54,575 nucleotides of DNA from Hirudo medicinalis (GCA_011800805.1 MPNW01000534.1:103918-158492); one strand, 5' to 3'. Numbered from the stretch's first letter, positions 33,539-44,925 are shown. Made by a program: numbers and translations. The notes: a model not told the origin generated them from the letters alone.

Positions 33539-34060
33539 CTAAGCAAACAAGGAAAAATAAATGCCTCTTGGGTATTGAAAGGATACAACTCTCAGACCAC
33601 GCTCTATTGGATCAACAAGAAGTAATCCGTGGGGGATATAGACAGAGTTGTTTTGGTCCTGTATGTAACGACTTATTTTCTTTAAAACCTGCAATTTGAA
33701 ATGAATTGAAAAAGAAATATTTGTATCTATATACCTCAATTAGCAAACCTTTTCATAGTGAGTATCCATGCAAAGAAAGACTAAATAAGCAGTAAGACAG
33801 GCAAAGCAATTTTCACAGTAGGTCCTGGCACTCAGTGCCTCTGCCTCGGCATACATGCTGTTTAGATCATTTATTGTTGATTCAAATGAATTCCTGTCAA
33901 TCTAATGAACCAAATCAAAATTCAGAGCAAACATCAGTTATGATTTGTTGGGATGCCGTACCTTGCCCTCAAGTTCTTGAGGATATTTTGTTTGAAACTT
34001 CACAGCAGTCCCATCACAATAGTCCCTTTGAACAAATATCTTCATACATTGGGAAGTCAT
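33539..34060 (-). CDS. GOLGA7: Golgin subfamily A member 7, palmitoyltransferase partner
   Basis: Exons in transcript order: 34060-33962, 33901-33749 and 33688-33539, giving about 133 aa (human GOLGA7 is 137). The family binds DHHC-type palmitoyltransferases such as DHHC9 at the Golgi and is needed for Ras palmitoylation. Seen here: [61 protein letters not shown] and [24 protein letters not shown] followed by DPIERGLRV. The last residues (VSFQYPRG onward) do not resemble the usual end, so the final 45 nt may be intron read-through with a donor at AGA/gttgta. Start taken at the ATG in the exon after a good acceptor; a non-coding first exon is likely. Confidence 0.93.
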
Positions 34061-35840
34061 CCTACAATTGCTCTTTAAAGTTAGCTTATTGACAAACAAA
34101 TAGTGTTATTGTATTGCAGCTTTGCCAAAATTTTTTAGAATGTGATAAATTCAGCTCAATCAAAGTTCCTTGATTTTTGCAAAAATATATTTATAGAAAA
34201 TCTAGATATTTATCTTGAAGGACTGGTCCTCTGGGTAATCTTAACTAGATCACCAATGTTCTATATCTCCCAGTGGAATAAATAAAACATTACCATCATT
34301 TATTAATATAATACATTTGACCAAACACACTCAACTAAAATCAACAGACCATTTTTTAATGATTTTTTCATTAACCTTTCAAACATGCAAAATTTATAAG
34401 AACTTGAGGCTTGACTGATCAATTTCAGAAATTTAAGCCATCTTCAGAACCTCATTTCTTTGCCCCTTTCCACATGCAACATGATAAACCATGTTTATGT
34501 TGGCCACATTGGCTTGGAGTCTTACAATGCATGTACAGGGTGGCAAGTATTGCTTTACACATAAGACATTCATAACTTAAAAAGGATAATTTTAGATGAA
34601 AATACAATAATCCAAGATAAAGAAAATGATCCAACTTGACTTAAAATAAAAGACCCTTTAAATCCAAAAATTAATGAACAAGATGATCAATTCAACTGAA
34701 TATTAAAATTGTTCCGCAGTTGTGATAATACTAGATTGCACCCTCAAGATTATAATGTTCCAGTTACAAAGACATACTGTACTCCTAAAGAAATTATAAC
34801 AGTTCTGTGCCAAGAACTCAAAGTCAAGTGATGTCTCATGGCTCTTCAGCAATGAGTACTGGTTTAAACATTGAGGATAATAGGAAGTACATCATAGTCA
34901 GCTGTATGTATGAAGACAATAATGACATAGATATTCAAAGCTGAGGACTTAGTAAACTGTCCATTATGCTTAAGACTTTTCAATTTTTTTTTAAATTCTC
35001 AAAATACCATAGCTTTAGTTGATGAACATTTATGCAAACGTTAAAAAATGTGGTATCTAGTAAAAAAAAAAACATCATCCACCATTTCGGAGAAAACTCT
35101 TTATATATTAAGCAGTTTTTGGCCAGACCCAAAAGGTTACATAAATTAAAAAAAAACAATGACTTGGCAAAGAAAATGCAGAACTAGCAATACCAATATT
35201 TGACAATCCATATAAATATTTTGCAATGATAAAATGAAGCAATGAGAACCTATTTGAGCCTTTATCAAATATATCATTAATGTCAACTAGAGCAATCACT
35301 ATTTTGGTGGTCCTTAAATCATTGTCAGCTACTTGTTGCTCAAAATAAAATGCAAATTTAGTTTCTGGCTATGGTGCATTGGATACAAGTCCTGCAATAC
35401 TTTGATGGCTCTCTGCACAAATGTTGCTATGCTGTGTATTTAGAGGTGAAGGGTTTGTAGACCAATGTGTCAGACAGCTGCTTTCTGGTACTTCTCAACT
35501 TTTCACTGCAAATCTTCATAATTTGCTCATTAAATATTTTTCCAACAAACCACAAGTTGTTCGAGAAATTAAAATACATCCTTCATTGAGCAGGACCCAA
35601 GTTTCAGGTACAAGAATGCATGATAGCAACACAAATTATTGCTCTAGAATTCCAACTAGTGTTAGATTAAGCCTGGTAGTGCATGAAATCTCACCTTAAT
35701 CATTTTGTTAACTCGTTATAATGATTAAAGACTGATACGGAAACTTCATGTCATCTCGCTACTCTACACTACTCTACATCATTGAAGCTTCCTGGAAACT
35801 GCAAGATATGCTTGGTCTTTGGCACAGAGCCAAATTGGCA
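34061..35840. other. AT-rich region with possible weak exons
   Basis: No gene that I can name. Two exon-like stretches were noted: minus strand near 34459-34580 (cysteine- and histidine-rich, with YECLMCKAILATLY and CGQHKHGLSCCMWK), and plus strand about 34722-34821 (with RLHPQDYNVPVTK). Neither has a supported gene model. Confidence 0.25.
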
Positions 35841-35841
35841 T

Positions 35842-35965
35842 GCAGGTTGGCCAAATGGGTTGTGCTCCTGCTTACGGCAGTAATGGCAACAGTTCATGTC
35901 TCATGTTCAAAACCCATCCTGCACTGCCACAAGCATCCTTTGGAAGGAGCACTATATAAATGGTA
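35842..35965 (+). repeat. SINE family A, variant type, diverged copy
   Basis: Reads GCATGCAGGTTGGCCAAATGG, a B-box-like CATGTTCAAAACCC, CCTGCACTGCCACAAGCATCC and GGAGCACTATATAAATGG. It follows the 21859 sub-type with several substitutions, so it is older. Confidence 0.75.
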
Positions 35966-36019
35966 AACAAGCAGCTATGAAGTTATGCATATAAATATAT
36001 ACATATATGCATATATAAA

Positions 36020-36260
36020 TTAATTACATTCACATTCTCTATCAGGTTTGGTTGCATCAAATAAATTTGAAAAAGATTCTTCAGTTTTTGCTGTGGGCTT
36101 CTTCAGAAACTTGTCATATTTGCTAATAGTATTGGTGACTTTTCTCTTTACACTTTGGTTGGATAGAATTGTAAAATTCATATGATTTTGAAACTTCTTC
36201 ACAAATTTGTTTCAATCTTATTTCTCTTGATTTCTTGCCTTCAGCAAGTTCCAGGTAACA
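36020..36260 (-). mobile_element. Possible transposon ORF remnant
   Basis: A 60-codon minus-strand open stretch with KRKVTNTISKYDKFLKKPTA and NLFDATKPD resembles a protein found in repeated elements of several invertebrates, as far as I remember. No other evidence. Confidence 0.25.
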
Positions 36261-38563
36261 GACCAATAATTGCTACTTCTTTAAGGCAGTTTGCAGAGAC
36301 TTACTAGAGAATTCTCCATATATTTGAACATTTTCCAACATTTCTTTAGCAAACAACTGAAATTAGTATGATTCTTTGCCCATGCACTCTTATTTCTTAA
36401 TGCAGCAGCATTTGCCAGCTTTTTGAAAAACATTTATGAAATAAAGTCAACTTTTATTTAAATTACTCCCCACAATGCATAAAAAACATTTAAAAGCAAT
36501 ATTTAAAGAAAAAAATTGAATTTTTGTGAAGTTTTTCAATTGAAAAATAAATCATTATGCTTTTCTTACTTTACATGCAATTATTCACCTAATGCATATA
36601 TGGGCTTTCATTTACAGAAAGTCATAACCCTACTGACCATATTTGACTGACAACATTAACATAACTATACATAAATTAATGTAAGACACTGTTGCCTAAT
36701 TTATGCCCTTATTAATACTATAAAAAAAAATTAATTCATTCTCAAATTGTCAGAATTAGATTTCTATAATTTAACTATGCCATATTGTACTTTCTTGCCA
36801 TTTGTATTGTTTTAATTTTTCATTTCACTTGGCAATTTCTTTAAATTTTGTGCATTATTAGTTTAGGAACATGGCTGAAGTTGCCGAAACTGATCACTCA
36901 GCCTCAACGAATTTCAGATGTTTGAAAGGTTAATGAAAAATATCATTAATAGAAAATGGAATTTGATCAAGTCAACAATATTATTCCAAATTATTTGTTA
37001 AAAATATAATGTATGAAACCCTTGGACACATTAACCATAATCTTGATGGACTTTTGATGCATAATGAGTCAATCATCTTGCACATTTGCATAAATATATA
37101 AATCAATTTTCAAAAATATTAACATGTAAACATGTCACAGGATTATAAATGAATTTTGACACTGCAGTTATTATTGAAGCACAAGACCATTCAAAGGTAC
37201 CACTGACAAATTAGAAAAGATACTTAAATGGCTATGAATTTGAGTGCGAAGCATACGATTTTATAGAATATTTATCATTTAACATCAACCATAACGATGG
37301 TTTATCAACTAATATTATCTTAATTATCCCTCACAGATGAAGACTAATCTAAAAAAATTACTAATTACTATTAGGCATCAATACCCAAATTGCTCAAATA
37401 TACATAAAACCCCAATATTGGCAATACTCTATAAATATCACTAACAGGAAATCTAAGCTCAAACAAAATATATTGTAAAAATAATGTCATATTTTGCAGA
37501 AGTGGGTGCTTGTTTTGAAAGCTTGCACACAGCATATCATTAAAATGTTTTCATGGCCATATTTAATGTTTGATGAAAGTCAGCATACAACATACAATCT
37601 TCACTAATAACAGATAGCTCAAAAGATACCTTTGAACATCTGGCACTAAGCTTATGGTGCCATATAGACTAAAATACCATTGACATTGAAGAAACAAATG
37701 AATTCAAGTTGTTCACAGCAATACGCTATGTACAAAACGATCAATAGTTTTAAAAGCTAGGGAATTTGCAATTAATTGTCTAAATAAAACTAGAAAAAAA
37801 TACTTTTATTTGCTGTTATTAATTTTCAATAATATTAGTTGATCCCTTAGGCTTACCAGCCACTGAGGTATTTCTTTAATTAATTTTGCGATTCAGTCAT
37901 ATCGTCAATTCCGGCGTCAAAATATATAATACATTTTCAACTCAAAAATAATTAGAACTGCTTATTCGTTTAATAATGATGTAGCCTTTTAAGAAAATGT
38001 CTTAACTTTCAAACCAACGCATTTAGCAACAAACTCCACACAAACCTGTGTCCGTATTAGCTTATTTCAAAAAGCGATAATGTCAAGAATTACCTTGTTT
38101 ATAACAAAAACATGTCAACATAATTAGTTGCAAAGCCAAACTGTTGATTCGTTCCAAAAGAAGTCGCATTCATATTTAAATTGTTCGATAACTTCTTCTT
38201 ATAATTCTAGCTTCTTATAAATAATTATTATTAATTTATTTGAAATATCCAAATCAAATTGCAACCCATTACGAATGCTTAAAATACCAAACACTTCAGC
38301 TATGTCTTACAACCCACATTTGATTTAAATTAAATTTAAGGAGATATGTTTTAATTATAAGTAAATAATTAAAATAACAATTTAGAACTCTAACAAATTG
38401 GGAATCTGCCGTAATGCCGTAATCAATATTCATAACAAGATGGACTCCTCCCATCAAAATAAACTCCGCCCACTAAATAATTAAAAGTAAATTTTTCAAG
38501 TTTATTAATAAATAAACAAATAAAACAAAAGAAAATAATAAATTAAAAATAATGATAAATAGT
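36261..38563. other. AT-rich spacer
   Basis: No convincing gene. A possible start exon (ATG at about 36871, MAEVAETDHSASTNFRCLK, donor gttaat) was noted but has no clear continuation. Confidence 0.3.
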
Positions 38564-38698
38564 ATAGCAACAGTCGTTATTGTGTTGTGTTCGCATACCA
38601 GTCTATACCGCCAGGGAGCGCCCTCGGATAGGGGTGCTGTATATTTATGGTAGATCGATTAAAAATTGCTTTCACATCCAGTTCGGACACATAAGGCA
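38564..38698 (+). repeat. SINE family A, 3' part
   Basis: Matches the copy at 1-144 from AGCAACAGTCG through GGTAGATCGATTAAAA to GGCAC. Its 3' end directly touches the 108-bp inverted repeat. Confidence 0.8.
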
Positions 38699-38984
38699 CG
38701 CGAAGATAGGATTGTCTAGCCGCGAAAGAAAGAAGGCTATGACAAGGATGTCTGAGGTCGCAGAAGCGGCATCATTCTGGATCTGGCACATGAGGAGCCA
38801 GAAGAATGCTTTGGCCCCGTCGTTCGGTGGATAATTTACACCGGAGATCGACGGCTTTCGTGAAGTGGCTTAAGATTTCTTCTGGCTCCTCATGTGCCAG
38901 ATCCAGAATGATGCCGCTTCTGCGGCCTCAGGCATCCTTGTCATAGCCTTCTTTCTTTCGCGGCTAGACAATCCAATCTTCGCG
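38699..38984. repeat. Long inverted repeat from a retroelement 3' end
   Basis: Arms 38699-38806 and 38877-38984 are reverse complements at 105 of 108 positions with a 70-nt spacer. Each arm encodes the C-terminal end of an R2-like retroelement protein (KIGLSSRERKKAMTRM then AEAASFWIWHMRSQK). The minus-strand copy continues upstream to 39115. Confidence 0.85.
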
Positions 38985-39115
38985 AGGAAAGCGTAAGTCG
39001 ACCTGCCGACTATGCCCCTTGCGCCAACCTCGATGGGGAACAGGTCTGTCCGGTATCCCTTCGCTTCCAGGTCGAGTTTGCTTTGGAGGGATTTTCTGGT
39101 TGCTTGGAAGCACAC
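38870..39115 (-). mobile_element. R2-like retroelement, C-terminal fragment
   Basis: Open frame ending at 38870: SLQSKLDLEAKGYRTDLFPI, EVGARGIVGRSTYAFLAKIG, LSSRERKKAMTRMPEAAEAA and SFWIWHMRSQKKS. This block follows the restriction-like nuclease in such elements and is missing from copy 3. The element appears different from copies 1-3 at sequence level. Confidence 0.65.
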
Positions 39116-39227
39116 ATCCCAGTGAGCATGCAGCTATTGGGGAGGGTGTCCTCAAAACTATAGGGTGAACATTGGTAGCGTAAATAAATCCATGTATATA
39201 ACTAGGTTAGGAGGATGGTCTTATAAC

Positions 39228-39449
39228 ATGAAGTTCTTACAACGTTTGACTGTGTTCTTCGTGGTGTCAATCGCTAGCGTTATAAGCAATTTGTCAACAC
39301 TAAGGGCTGAAACTGGAAAAAATAAAGCTCCAGATTTGACAACAATCATAAACAGAGGACCTAGAACTACAAAAGCTACATCTACTTTATTTCCGACCAC
39401 CAAGGAAAAAGTAGTTAATAGCAAGTTATATCAGCAGATAAAGTGCTGA
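39228..39449 (+). CDS. Possible small secreted protein, unsupported family
   Basis: A 73-codon frame starting MKFLQRLTVFFVVSIASVIS, which looks like a signal peptide, followed by a threonine-rich stretch (TTIINRGPRTTKATST). In another frame directly downstream, 39440-39610 reads on (RVFVILGKTADRLGL, YLTLALYLEQCSQLGLL), so this may be one decayed or frameshifted gene. Function unknown. Confidence 0.25.
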   Translation: MKFLQRLTVFFVVSIASVISNLSTLRAETGKNKAPDLTTIINRGPRTTKATSTLFPTTKEKVVNSKLYQQIKC

Positions 39450-39611
39450 GGCCAAAGAGCAGAGTTTTTGTAATACTTGGTAAAACTGCAGATAGATTAG
39501 GATTGTGTCATCATGGCCGTTCCAACTACCTGACGTTGGCACTTTATTTAGAGCAATGTTCACAACTTGGATTGCTTACAGTTCTTTCTAGTAATCAACC
39601 AAAACTCTAGG

Positions 39612-40465
39612 CTTCTGTCACCAACGACGAATTTCTAATTTAGAGGTGTGTACTATCTGAATCGCTTTGTTAGTATTTCTTATCGTGGTCGCATGCAATA
39701 AGTTGAGTTCTTGTACTCAGGCCAGGAATATACGGTCGATCACATCATTCTGCTTTGCTTATATGCAGCTTTATATCTCAACATTAACAAGAAATTCGTT
39801 TCTCAAACATCCGCGTTCTGAAAAAAGTTTTGTCTCTGATAATGTCAATATACTTCGTCGCGACTTGTATGTAGGGATCGACCGGGAGGCGATTTTTGGC
39901 CGGGGCCTGGATAGACAAAAAGGCCGTGGTCCCAGCTCGATTCATAGCCTCTCAGTACGAAGCTCACTTGGAAAGCAACCTTTTCTCAATGGCTGAAAGA
40001 ATAGATCTTTGTCTTCTCCCACCTTGCTGCTCTTCCTTGGCTATGCATTCCAGGCGGGCCAACAACCTCGACTGTTAATGTCGCACTTCTAACATTGAAT
40101 ACCCGAATATCTTCATGCTGACCACAGCCTAAATTAATGTCTGGTTCATTGAGTGTCTATTGGTACTTCTTGGTACCAAGAAGATATCATGCCACGTCAT
40201 GTTATTGATGAACTTTATTCAAAACGTTTCCATACCGATCAGTCAAGCTATGATAAGAGGAGACTTGATCAACGATAACGATAGCATTACAAAGTTTGAT
40301 TAGAGTGACGTAAGTTCAACAGAAGTTCAAGACCACTAATGTAGAGGGAAGCTCTCTCTGAAGTGGAAGGTTTTGAGGGCGGAGTGAAATCCGGCTGGAT
40401 CAGTGTTGGCAATCGAAGGGGAGAGTTTATTCCAGATCTGCGGACCAAAAATATCTATAGATTTG
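39612..40465. other. Mixed spacer, probable transposon debris
   Basis: Short open stretches (39667-39996, 39896-40078) have no family that I recognise. 40325-40455 resembles the repeat at 27722 and 43484. Confidence 0.3.
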
Positions 40466-41521
40466 TGTTGAAATAGTTTTGTTAATTGTTCTAAAACTAT
40501 GTTATGTGGTGCTAGGGCACTCGGAAATTGATGAGAGTGTTGTCGTGGTGAAGTTGTCGATAGAAACTTTGTTGTAGAAGGACTGTAGTCAAGTTCCTTA
40601 ATTGCTTAAACTTGACAGTTATATTCAGTTGTTTATTAAACTATTAACTGCTATTTCCGTTTAATTTCATAATTTTCAATAGGTTGTGCTCAACTCAGCG
40701 GAAAGCGAAACTTGAACACATGGAAATTCCGAATAATGATCATGCCGCGAGGAGTAAAGAATACTTTCGAAATAATCGATGGTCGATTAAATATGCCTGA
40801 TCAACCAGCCGTCGGTGATGCCGATGAAGCGATTAATCAATTCAGAAGTGAACTGGAGGCATTCAGCAATGCAGAAGTTGCAGCACTTCAGATTCTAACG
40901 TCACACATGTCAACTGAAATTCTTGTTATGTGATGAGATTTCGTTCTGCAAGAGAGATATGGCTTGAACTGGAGAGATTATTATACTGTCGTGTATATTT
41001 CATGAACGAAAAATCAGAAGTCAGTTCAAAATTAGAAGAGATACTTGTAGAAGCTAGAACTTCAGGAATCACTGTCAAAGAGCTGCTGACAACGGACTTG
41101 AATTTGACAATGATAAAGTTAAGAATATTCGGCGGCAACATGGAGTCAGGAGGATGATCACTCCATACACTCCACAACAAAATGGATGTGCTGAGAGAGA
41201 TAACAGAATACTCGTTGAAGCTGCCAGAGCGATGTTGTATGTTCACAGCAATTTTCTGAAGAGATGGGCTTTAGTCAACCCAGCAACTTACATCATAAAC
41301 AGGACAGGAGTTTCAGCTATTGAAGGAAAATCACATTCCTGAACAAAATGATGAAAAAGCTTGATAAGAAGCTCTTAAGTGTGTATTAATTGGATACAAT
41401 GGAGATGATTCTTATCAAGAAAGTGGAGATATCAAGATATCAAGAGATGTGAGATTTGACAAAGAAGTTCTGTTGAAATCAACAGTCTCATCAATCTATA
41501 TCAATCAATCTAGAGATTGAT
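40466..41521 (+). mobile_element. Truncated Copia retrotransposon: LTR, gag piece, integrase piece
   Basis: 5' LTR 40466-40681, then an internal region. 40712-40930 encodes a Copia gag start (NTWKFRIMI, EIIDGRLNMPD, LQILTSHM) continuing in another frame (RSAREIWLELERL). A large internal deletion joins it to the integrase end at 41150-41515 (TPYTPQQNGCAERDNRILVE, ATYIINRTGVSAIEGKS, LIGYNGDDSY, ISRDVRFD). The protease, the integrase core, the RT and the 3' LTR are missing. Confidence 0.88.
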
Positions 41522-41534
41522 GAGCTCCACAATT

Positions 41535-41790
41535 TAGTGAACGACACAATGACTGAATTTTGACTGTTCTTTCTTCACCAACAACACTTTGGAAATCCTT
41601 GTGCTTCGACTCGTAGTGGCGCTTCATGTTTGATATCTTTGCTACAGCTACTGTTTGATTGGCACAACAGACAAATGACGTTACCCTGTTGCTGAATAAA
41701 ACGGTAGAGGTCTGTCCAGTCATCATGAAATTGTCTGTTTTCATTGTCAACTTTTCGTTTCCGACCGTTAGACATTTCGTATTTACGAGG
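41535..41790 (-). mobile_element. hAT transposase N-terminal BED-type zinc finger fragment
   Basis: Two frames together read RKRKVDNENRQFHDDWTDLY, FIQQQGNVICLLC and NQTVAVAKISNMKRHYESKH, the start of GTF2IRD2/ZBED5-like hAT transposases with a C2H2-type BED finger. Frameshifted and truncated. Confidence 0.7.
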
Positions 41791-41799
41791 GAATATAAA

Positions 41800-42618
41800 A
41801 ACACAACTAATTACGAATTACAACAACTTGATGAAATTAGTCATGTAAACACCATGATTGTAAAAGTAAAAAAAAAACAAAAAGTGTGGGACACATTATG
41901 AATTAGAGATGCGCAGAATTAGACATGTGCGCAACCGTAATGCTGCCTTTTAATCAATCGCAACGTCATAAAAAAATATGACTGAATTATCAATTTTTCG
42001 GCTTTCGCATTGATCAACGTCGGGCTCGTGGCGGGACGTTGTGCACCACTGCCATAAATAAACCTCATTGCACAATAATTAAAAATAGATCTAGAGACGG
42101 ATTGCTTCTCACATGGACAATTATATGTTGCGTGTTCTAGAGTTGGCAAACCAATATCTTCACAGACAATGGAACAACAAAAATATTGTATACCCATAAG
42201 CAATGTGAAATTAAACATATTAGAAAAGTGCGCTTTCTCTTTTCTTTCGTTTCCATTTAACCAGATTGAGCCACAGCAACGCGTGACCGGGTACACTAGT
42301 ATTAAATAAAATTAAAGAGCATTTACGGCACTTATCATGCATCACTTATGTGATAAAACAGAACTCCCTCATGAATATTAAATGTAAGAATCATCCAGGG
42401 CATAAACCCTCAACCGTACAATAATTTAATTTATTTGCTAATTCGTTTATATTGTGGTTATAACAAAATTTGCAAAATTTAAGAATAAATAATTATTTTA
42501 TGCTATTTTGTAAGATATCGTCAAATTTCTTTGGAAGTTTAAGAAATACATCAAATGAATAAAATTTCTTTGTTAGTTCGGGCGATTAATCGTTTGTTTT
42601 GGTTCACGCCAGTTGACG
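41800..42618. other. Spacer upstream of MRPS23
   Basis: Includes the outer part of the hAT fragment and an AT-rich promoter-side region. No further gene seen. Confidence 0.35.
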
Positions 42619-43342
42619 ATGGCCGGCAGCAGGTTGGAGAAGTTGGGCAGTGTTTTTACCAGGTATTTTATTACTATAAAATTTACTTTTGTTTTGCTTT
42701 GAGCTACAACATCGCAACCAATGCACACAGATTCGATTAAGAGGTACTTGATAATATTCAGGTAATATGTTGAATGGCATGGTTAAACGACATGAGTCAT
42801 CAATTTAAGAATTATTATTTTTTCAAAGAGGTCTTTTAATTACCTATTTAGGATGACGTCGCTTTTAAAAACGGGTGTTATAAAAGAAGCAGACAAACCT
42901 ACGTGGTATGATGTGATGGCTGCTTTTCCCCCAAAAATTGATCCGAAATTTGATAGATTTTTGGACGAGACCCCAGTTCCAGAAATGTTATACGAGGAAG
43001 ATAAAGTAAGAGCGTAGGTGTTACAATAATTGCAAGATTAATTGCTTGAAATAATTGCATTGAGTGAATTTATTAAAATCTCAGGAAATATTATGACTCT
43101 TTCAAGTGTGATGATATCATGGATTTATCTAATGTGAGAGGAATATACTCAGGCCAAAAGTTTGTATAGTTTCTTTGTCCTTATTGTTACTCTTTATGTA
43201 ATTACAAAATATATGAAATTTCATTTTCAGGTTTTTGAACCACATTAAAAGTATGAAGACAAAAAATCAGGCATTGGATGATAACCAAGCTTTTGAAATT
43301 GCTGGTGAAGAGTTTCATCTGCAAAGACAAGATTTTAAATGA
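42619..43342 (+). CDS. MRPS23: Mitochondrial small ribosomal subunit protein mS23
   Basis: Exons 42619-42662, 42852-43013, 43085-43159 and 43231-43342, giving 130 aa (human MRPS23 is 190, mostly longer at the C-terminus). It is a component of the mitochondrial 28S subunit. The start is chosen at MAGSRLEKLGSVFTR, which matches the family; an upstream ATG at 42555 is in another frame. Family features: LLKTGVIKEADKPTWYDVMA, AFPPKIDP, YEEDKVRAKYY and FEIAGEEFHLQ. The donor of exon 2 must be gtaggt; the stronger-looking gtaaga eight bases earlier would break the frame. Confidence 0.92.
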
Positions 43343-43483
43343 TAATTTTCCATATTGGAATTACATAGATGAAAAAATGCTTTCTAAACTTTAGTGTTTT
43401 TGTTATGTAGATACACAAGTAACAACTTATGTGCAGTGGTAATAAGGCCAATCATCTCGATGCTTTACTACTAATAATAGTTA

Positions 43484-43640
43484 ATTTATAAGGTGCCATA
43501 TGCATGATGTCAGAGCTGCCTTGCATTTTCATTGTCCTGAAGAATCTTCATGTGTTTGAAGAGCTCCAGGGGAGGTAGTACATTCCAGACAGCAGGGGAG
43601 ACATGAGAAGCCTCTGTTGATGAGAGATGGTTGGCTTAAC
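43484..43640. repeat. Repeat related to 27722-28000
   Basis: Starts TTATAAGGTGCCATATGCAT, matching TATATAGCGCCATATGCAT at 21820, and continues with CATTCCAGACAGCAGGGGAG. Confidence 0.4.
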
Positions 43641-43741
43641 CCACATTCGGCTGGCGACAGTTTAAACTTAACTTAACAGATTATAGTGGTCCTTAAGGAT
43701 TATCTCCTGTTTGCAGGAACTGCTTCTCCTTAACTTCTTAT

Positions 43742-44068
43742 TTAGTAGCTTTCAGACTCTAAGGCAATGTTAAATTCTTCCACTGTTCTAGCTTCCAATG
43801 TTTGGTTTGCTAAAGAATCTACTACCAAAGCTCCCTGCCTCTCATAAATAGCTTCTATGATTGATGTCCCCTTGTTCTTGTAGTGATTTATGGTAACCAG
43901 GTAATTGCGCACATGACAATTGAACACAGAAATATGGTCTTTTAAAATGAATTTACGTAATTTTAGATTAGGTAGATCTACATAATTTAACATAATAGTA
44001 CATGAGTGTGGAATTTGAGGTAATGGCAGTGTCGCCGGGGAGGGGCGAATGTGTCCAGGGTCCGCCAA
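43742..44068 (-). CDS. Unknown 108-codon open frame
   Basis: Uninterrupted frame from ATG 44068 to TAA 43742. The C-terminal 80 residues look protein-like (LRKFILKDHISVFNCHVRNY, YERQGALVVDSLANQTLEAR). No family recognised. It could be the 3' exon of the gene piece at 44383-44527, which is split from it by a Copia LTR, or old transposon sequence. Confidence 0.25.
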   Translation of the reverse strand: MADPGHIRPSPATLPLPQIPHSCTIMLNYVDLPNLKLRKFILKDHISVFNCHVRNYLVTINHYKNKGTSIIEAIYERQGALVVDSLANQTLEARTVEEFNIALESESY

Positions 44069-44151
44069 TATTTAAATTTTATAATCACGACGTTTATTTT
44101 TTGCTTCTCCATAAACAAATTGACGTAACATAAGGGCGGTCCAGGTAATAC

Positions 44152-44378
44152 TGTTGAAATAGTTGTTAATTGTCCTAAAACTGTGTTATGTGGTTCTGGG
44201 GCACTCGGAAGTTGGTGAGAAGTTGCAGCGAGTAGCTTCTCCTGGTGAAGTTGTCGATAGAACCTTTGTTGTAGAAAGATTGTAGTCAAGTTCCTTAATT
44301 GATTAAAGTTGACCGTTATATTCAATTGTTTATTAAACTATTAACTGTTGTTTCCATTTACTTCCATAATTTTCAATA
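44152..44378 (+). mobile_element. Solo Copia-type LTR (copy 3)
   Basis: TGTTGAAATAG ... TTTTCAATA, the same LTR as 7007-7235 and 40466-40681, with small indels. No internal region. No clear 5-bp target duplication. Confidence 0.8.
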
Positions 44379-44382
44379 AACT

Positions 44383-44527
44383 GCCATCCAGTGTTGCACG
44401 ACGGACAGATGATTTGACGAGGTTGTTGATCTGAGCCCGCGCCTAGCAGGAATATGTAAAAGAATACGAACTTAACATAGTAACCACCCATTTCTGAGCT
44501 GAATAAATCGAACATTAAAATCGGCAT
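44383..44527 (-). CDS. Possible first exon of a membrane or secreted protein
   Basis: Reads MPILMFDLFSSEMGGYYVKF, then VFFYIFLLGAGSDQQPRQ and IICPSCNTGWQ: one hydrophobic segment then a CPSC pair. It runs into the LTR at 44378; a GTTTAT just at the junction (GGATGGCA/gttta) could act as a donor, placing the LTR in an intron. Family unknown. Confidence 0.25.
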
Positions 44528-44657
44528 GTATTGAGACCGTCGTTTATTACAACATAAAAAAAAGTAAGTGACGTGAATAATCTTAAATTTACATAAGCCC
44601 TTGCAACAAACACAAATTATTGCAAATTAACCATCCACCTCAAAAACGAAGTTTATC

Positions 44658-44925
44658 TTACTCTTCTTGATAACCCTGTGCAACTTGTTCATATAGAGCT
44701 TTATATTTCTTCTTCTTTACATCTGGCTTTTTCCAATGTGTTTTTGTGGCATGCGAGATCCCTTTCAATCCAATCCAGTAAGGACCAGATACTTGGATGG
44801 CTACACCGGATAATAGAGTTAAATGTGCATTATGACATTCTTCGCAACAGTTGGCTGTATTGGAAGATCTTTCAACAGCAATTTCATAATGAATCCAAAT
44901 AGAAAAATGTGGATCTCTCCCAGCT
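44658..44925 (-). CDS. Last exon of an unknown gene
   Basis: Open from an acceptor-like stretch (about 44950 to 44920) to TAA at 44658-44660. It reads GRDPHFSIWIHYEIAVERSS, CCEECHNAHLTLLSG, GPYWIGLKGISHATKTHWKK and YKALYEQVAQGYQEE. The charged, regular C-terminus looks like a real protein end. I do not recognise it and find no upstream exon. Confidence 0.35.

Noticed and set aside
36871..37215. Two- or three-exon gene starting MAEVAETDHSAS
   Set aside because: Splice-like sites exist, but the frame gives only about 34 residues before a stop and no family likeness.
42555..42740. 61-codon ORF starting at 42555
   Set aside because: It overlaps exon 1 of MRPS23 in another frame and runs through its splice donor; the MRPS23 frame has the family match.
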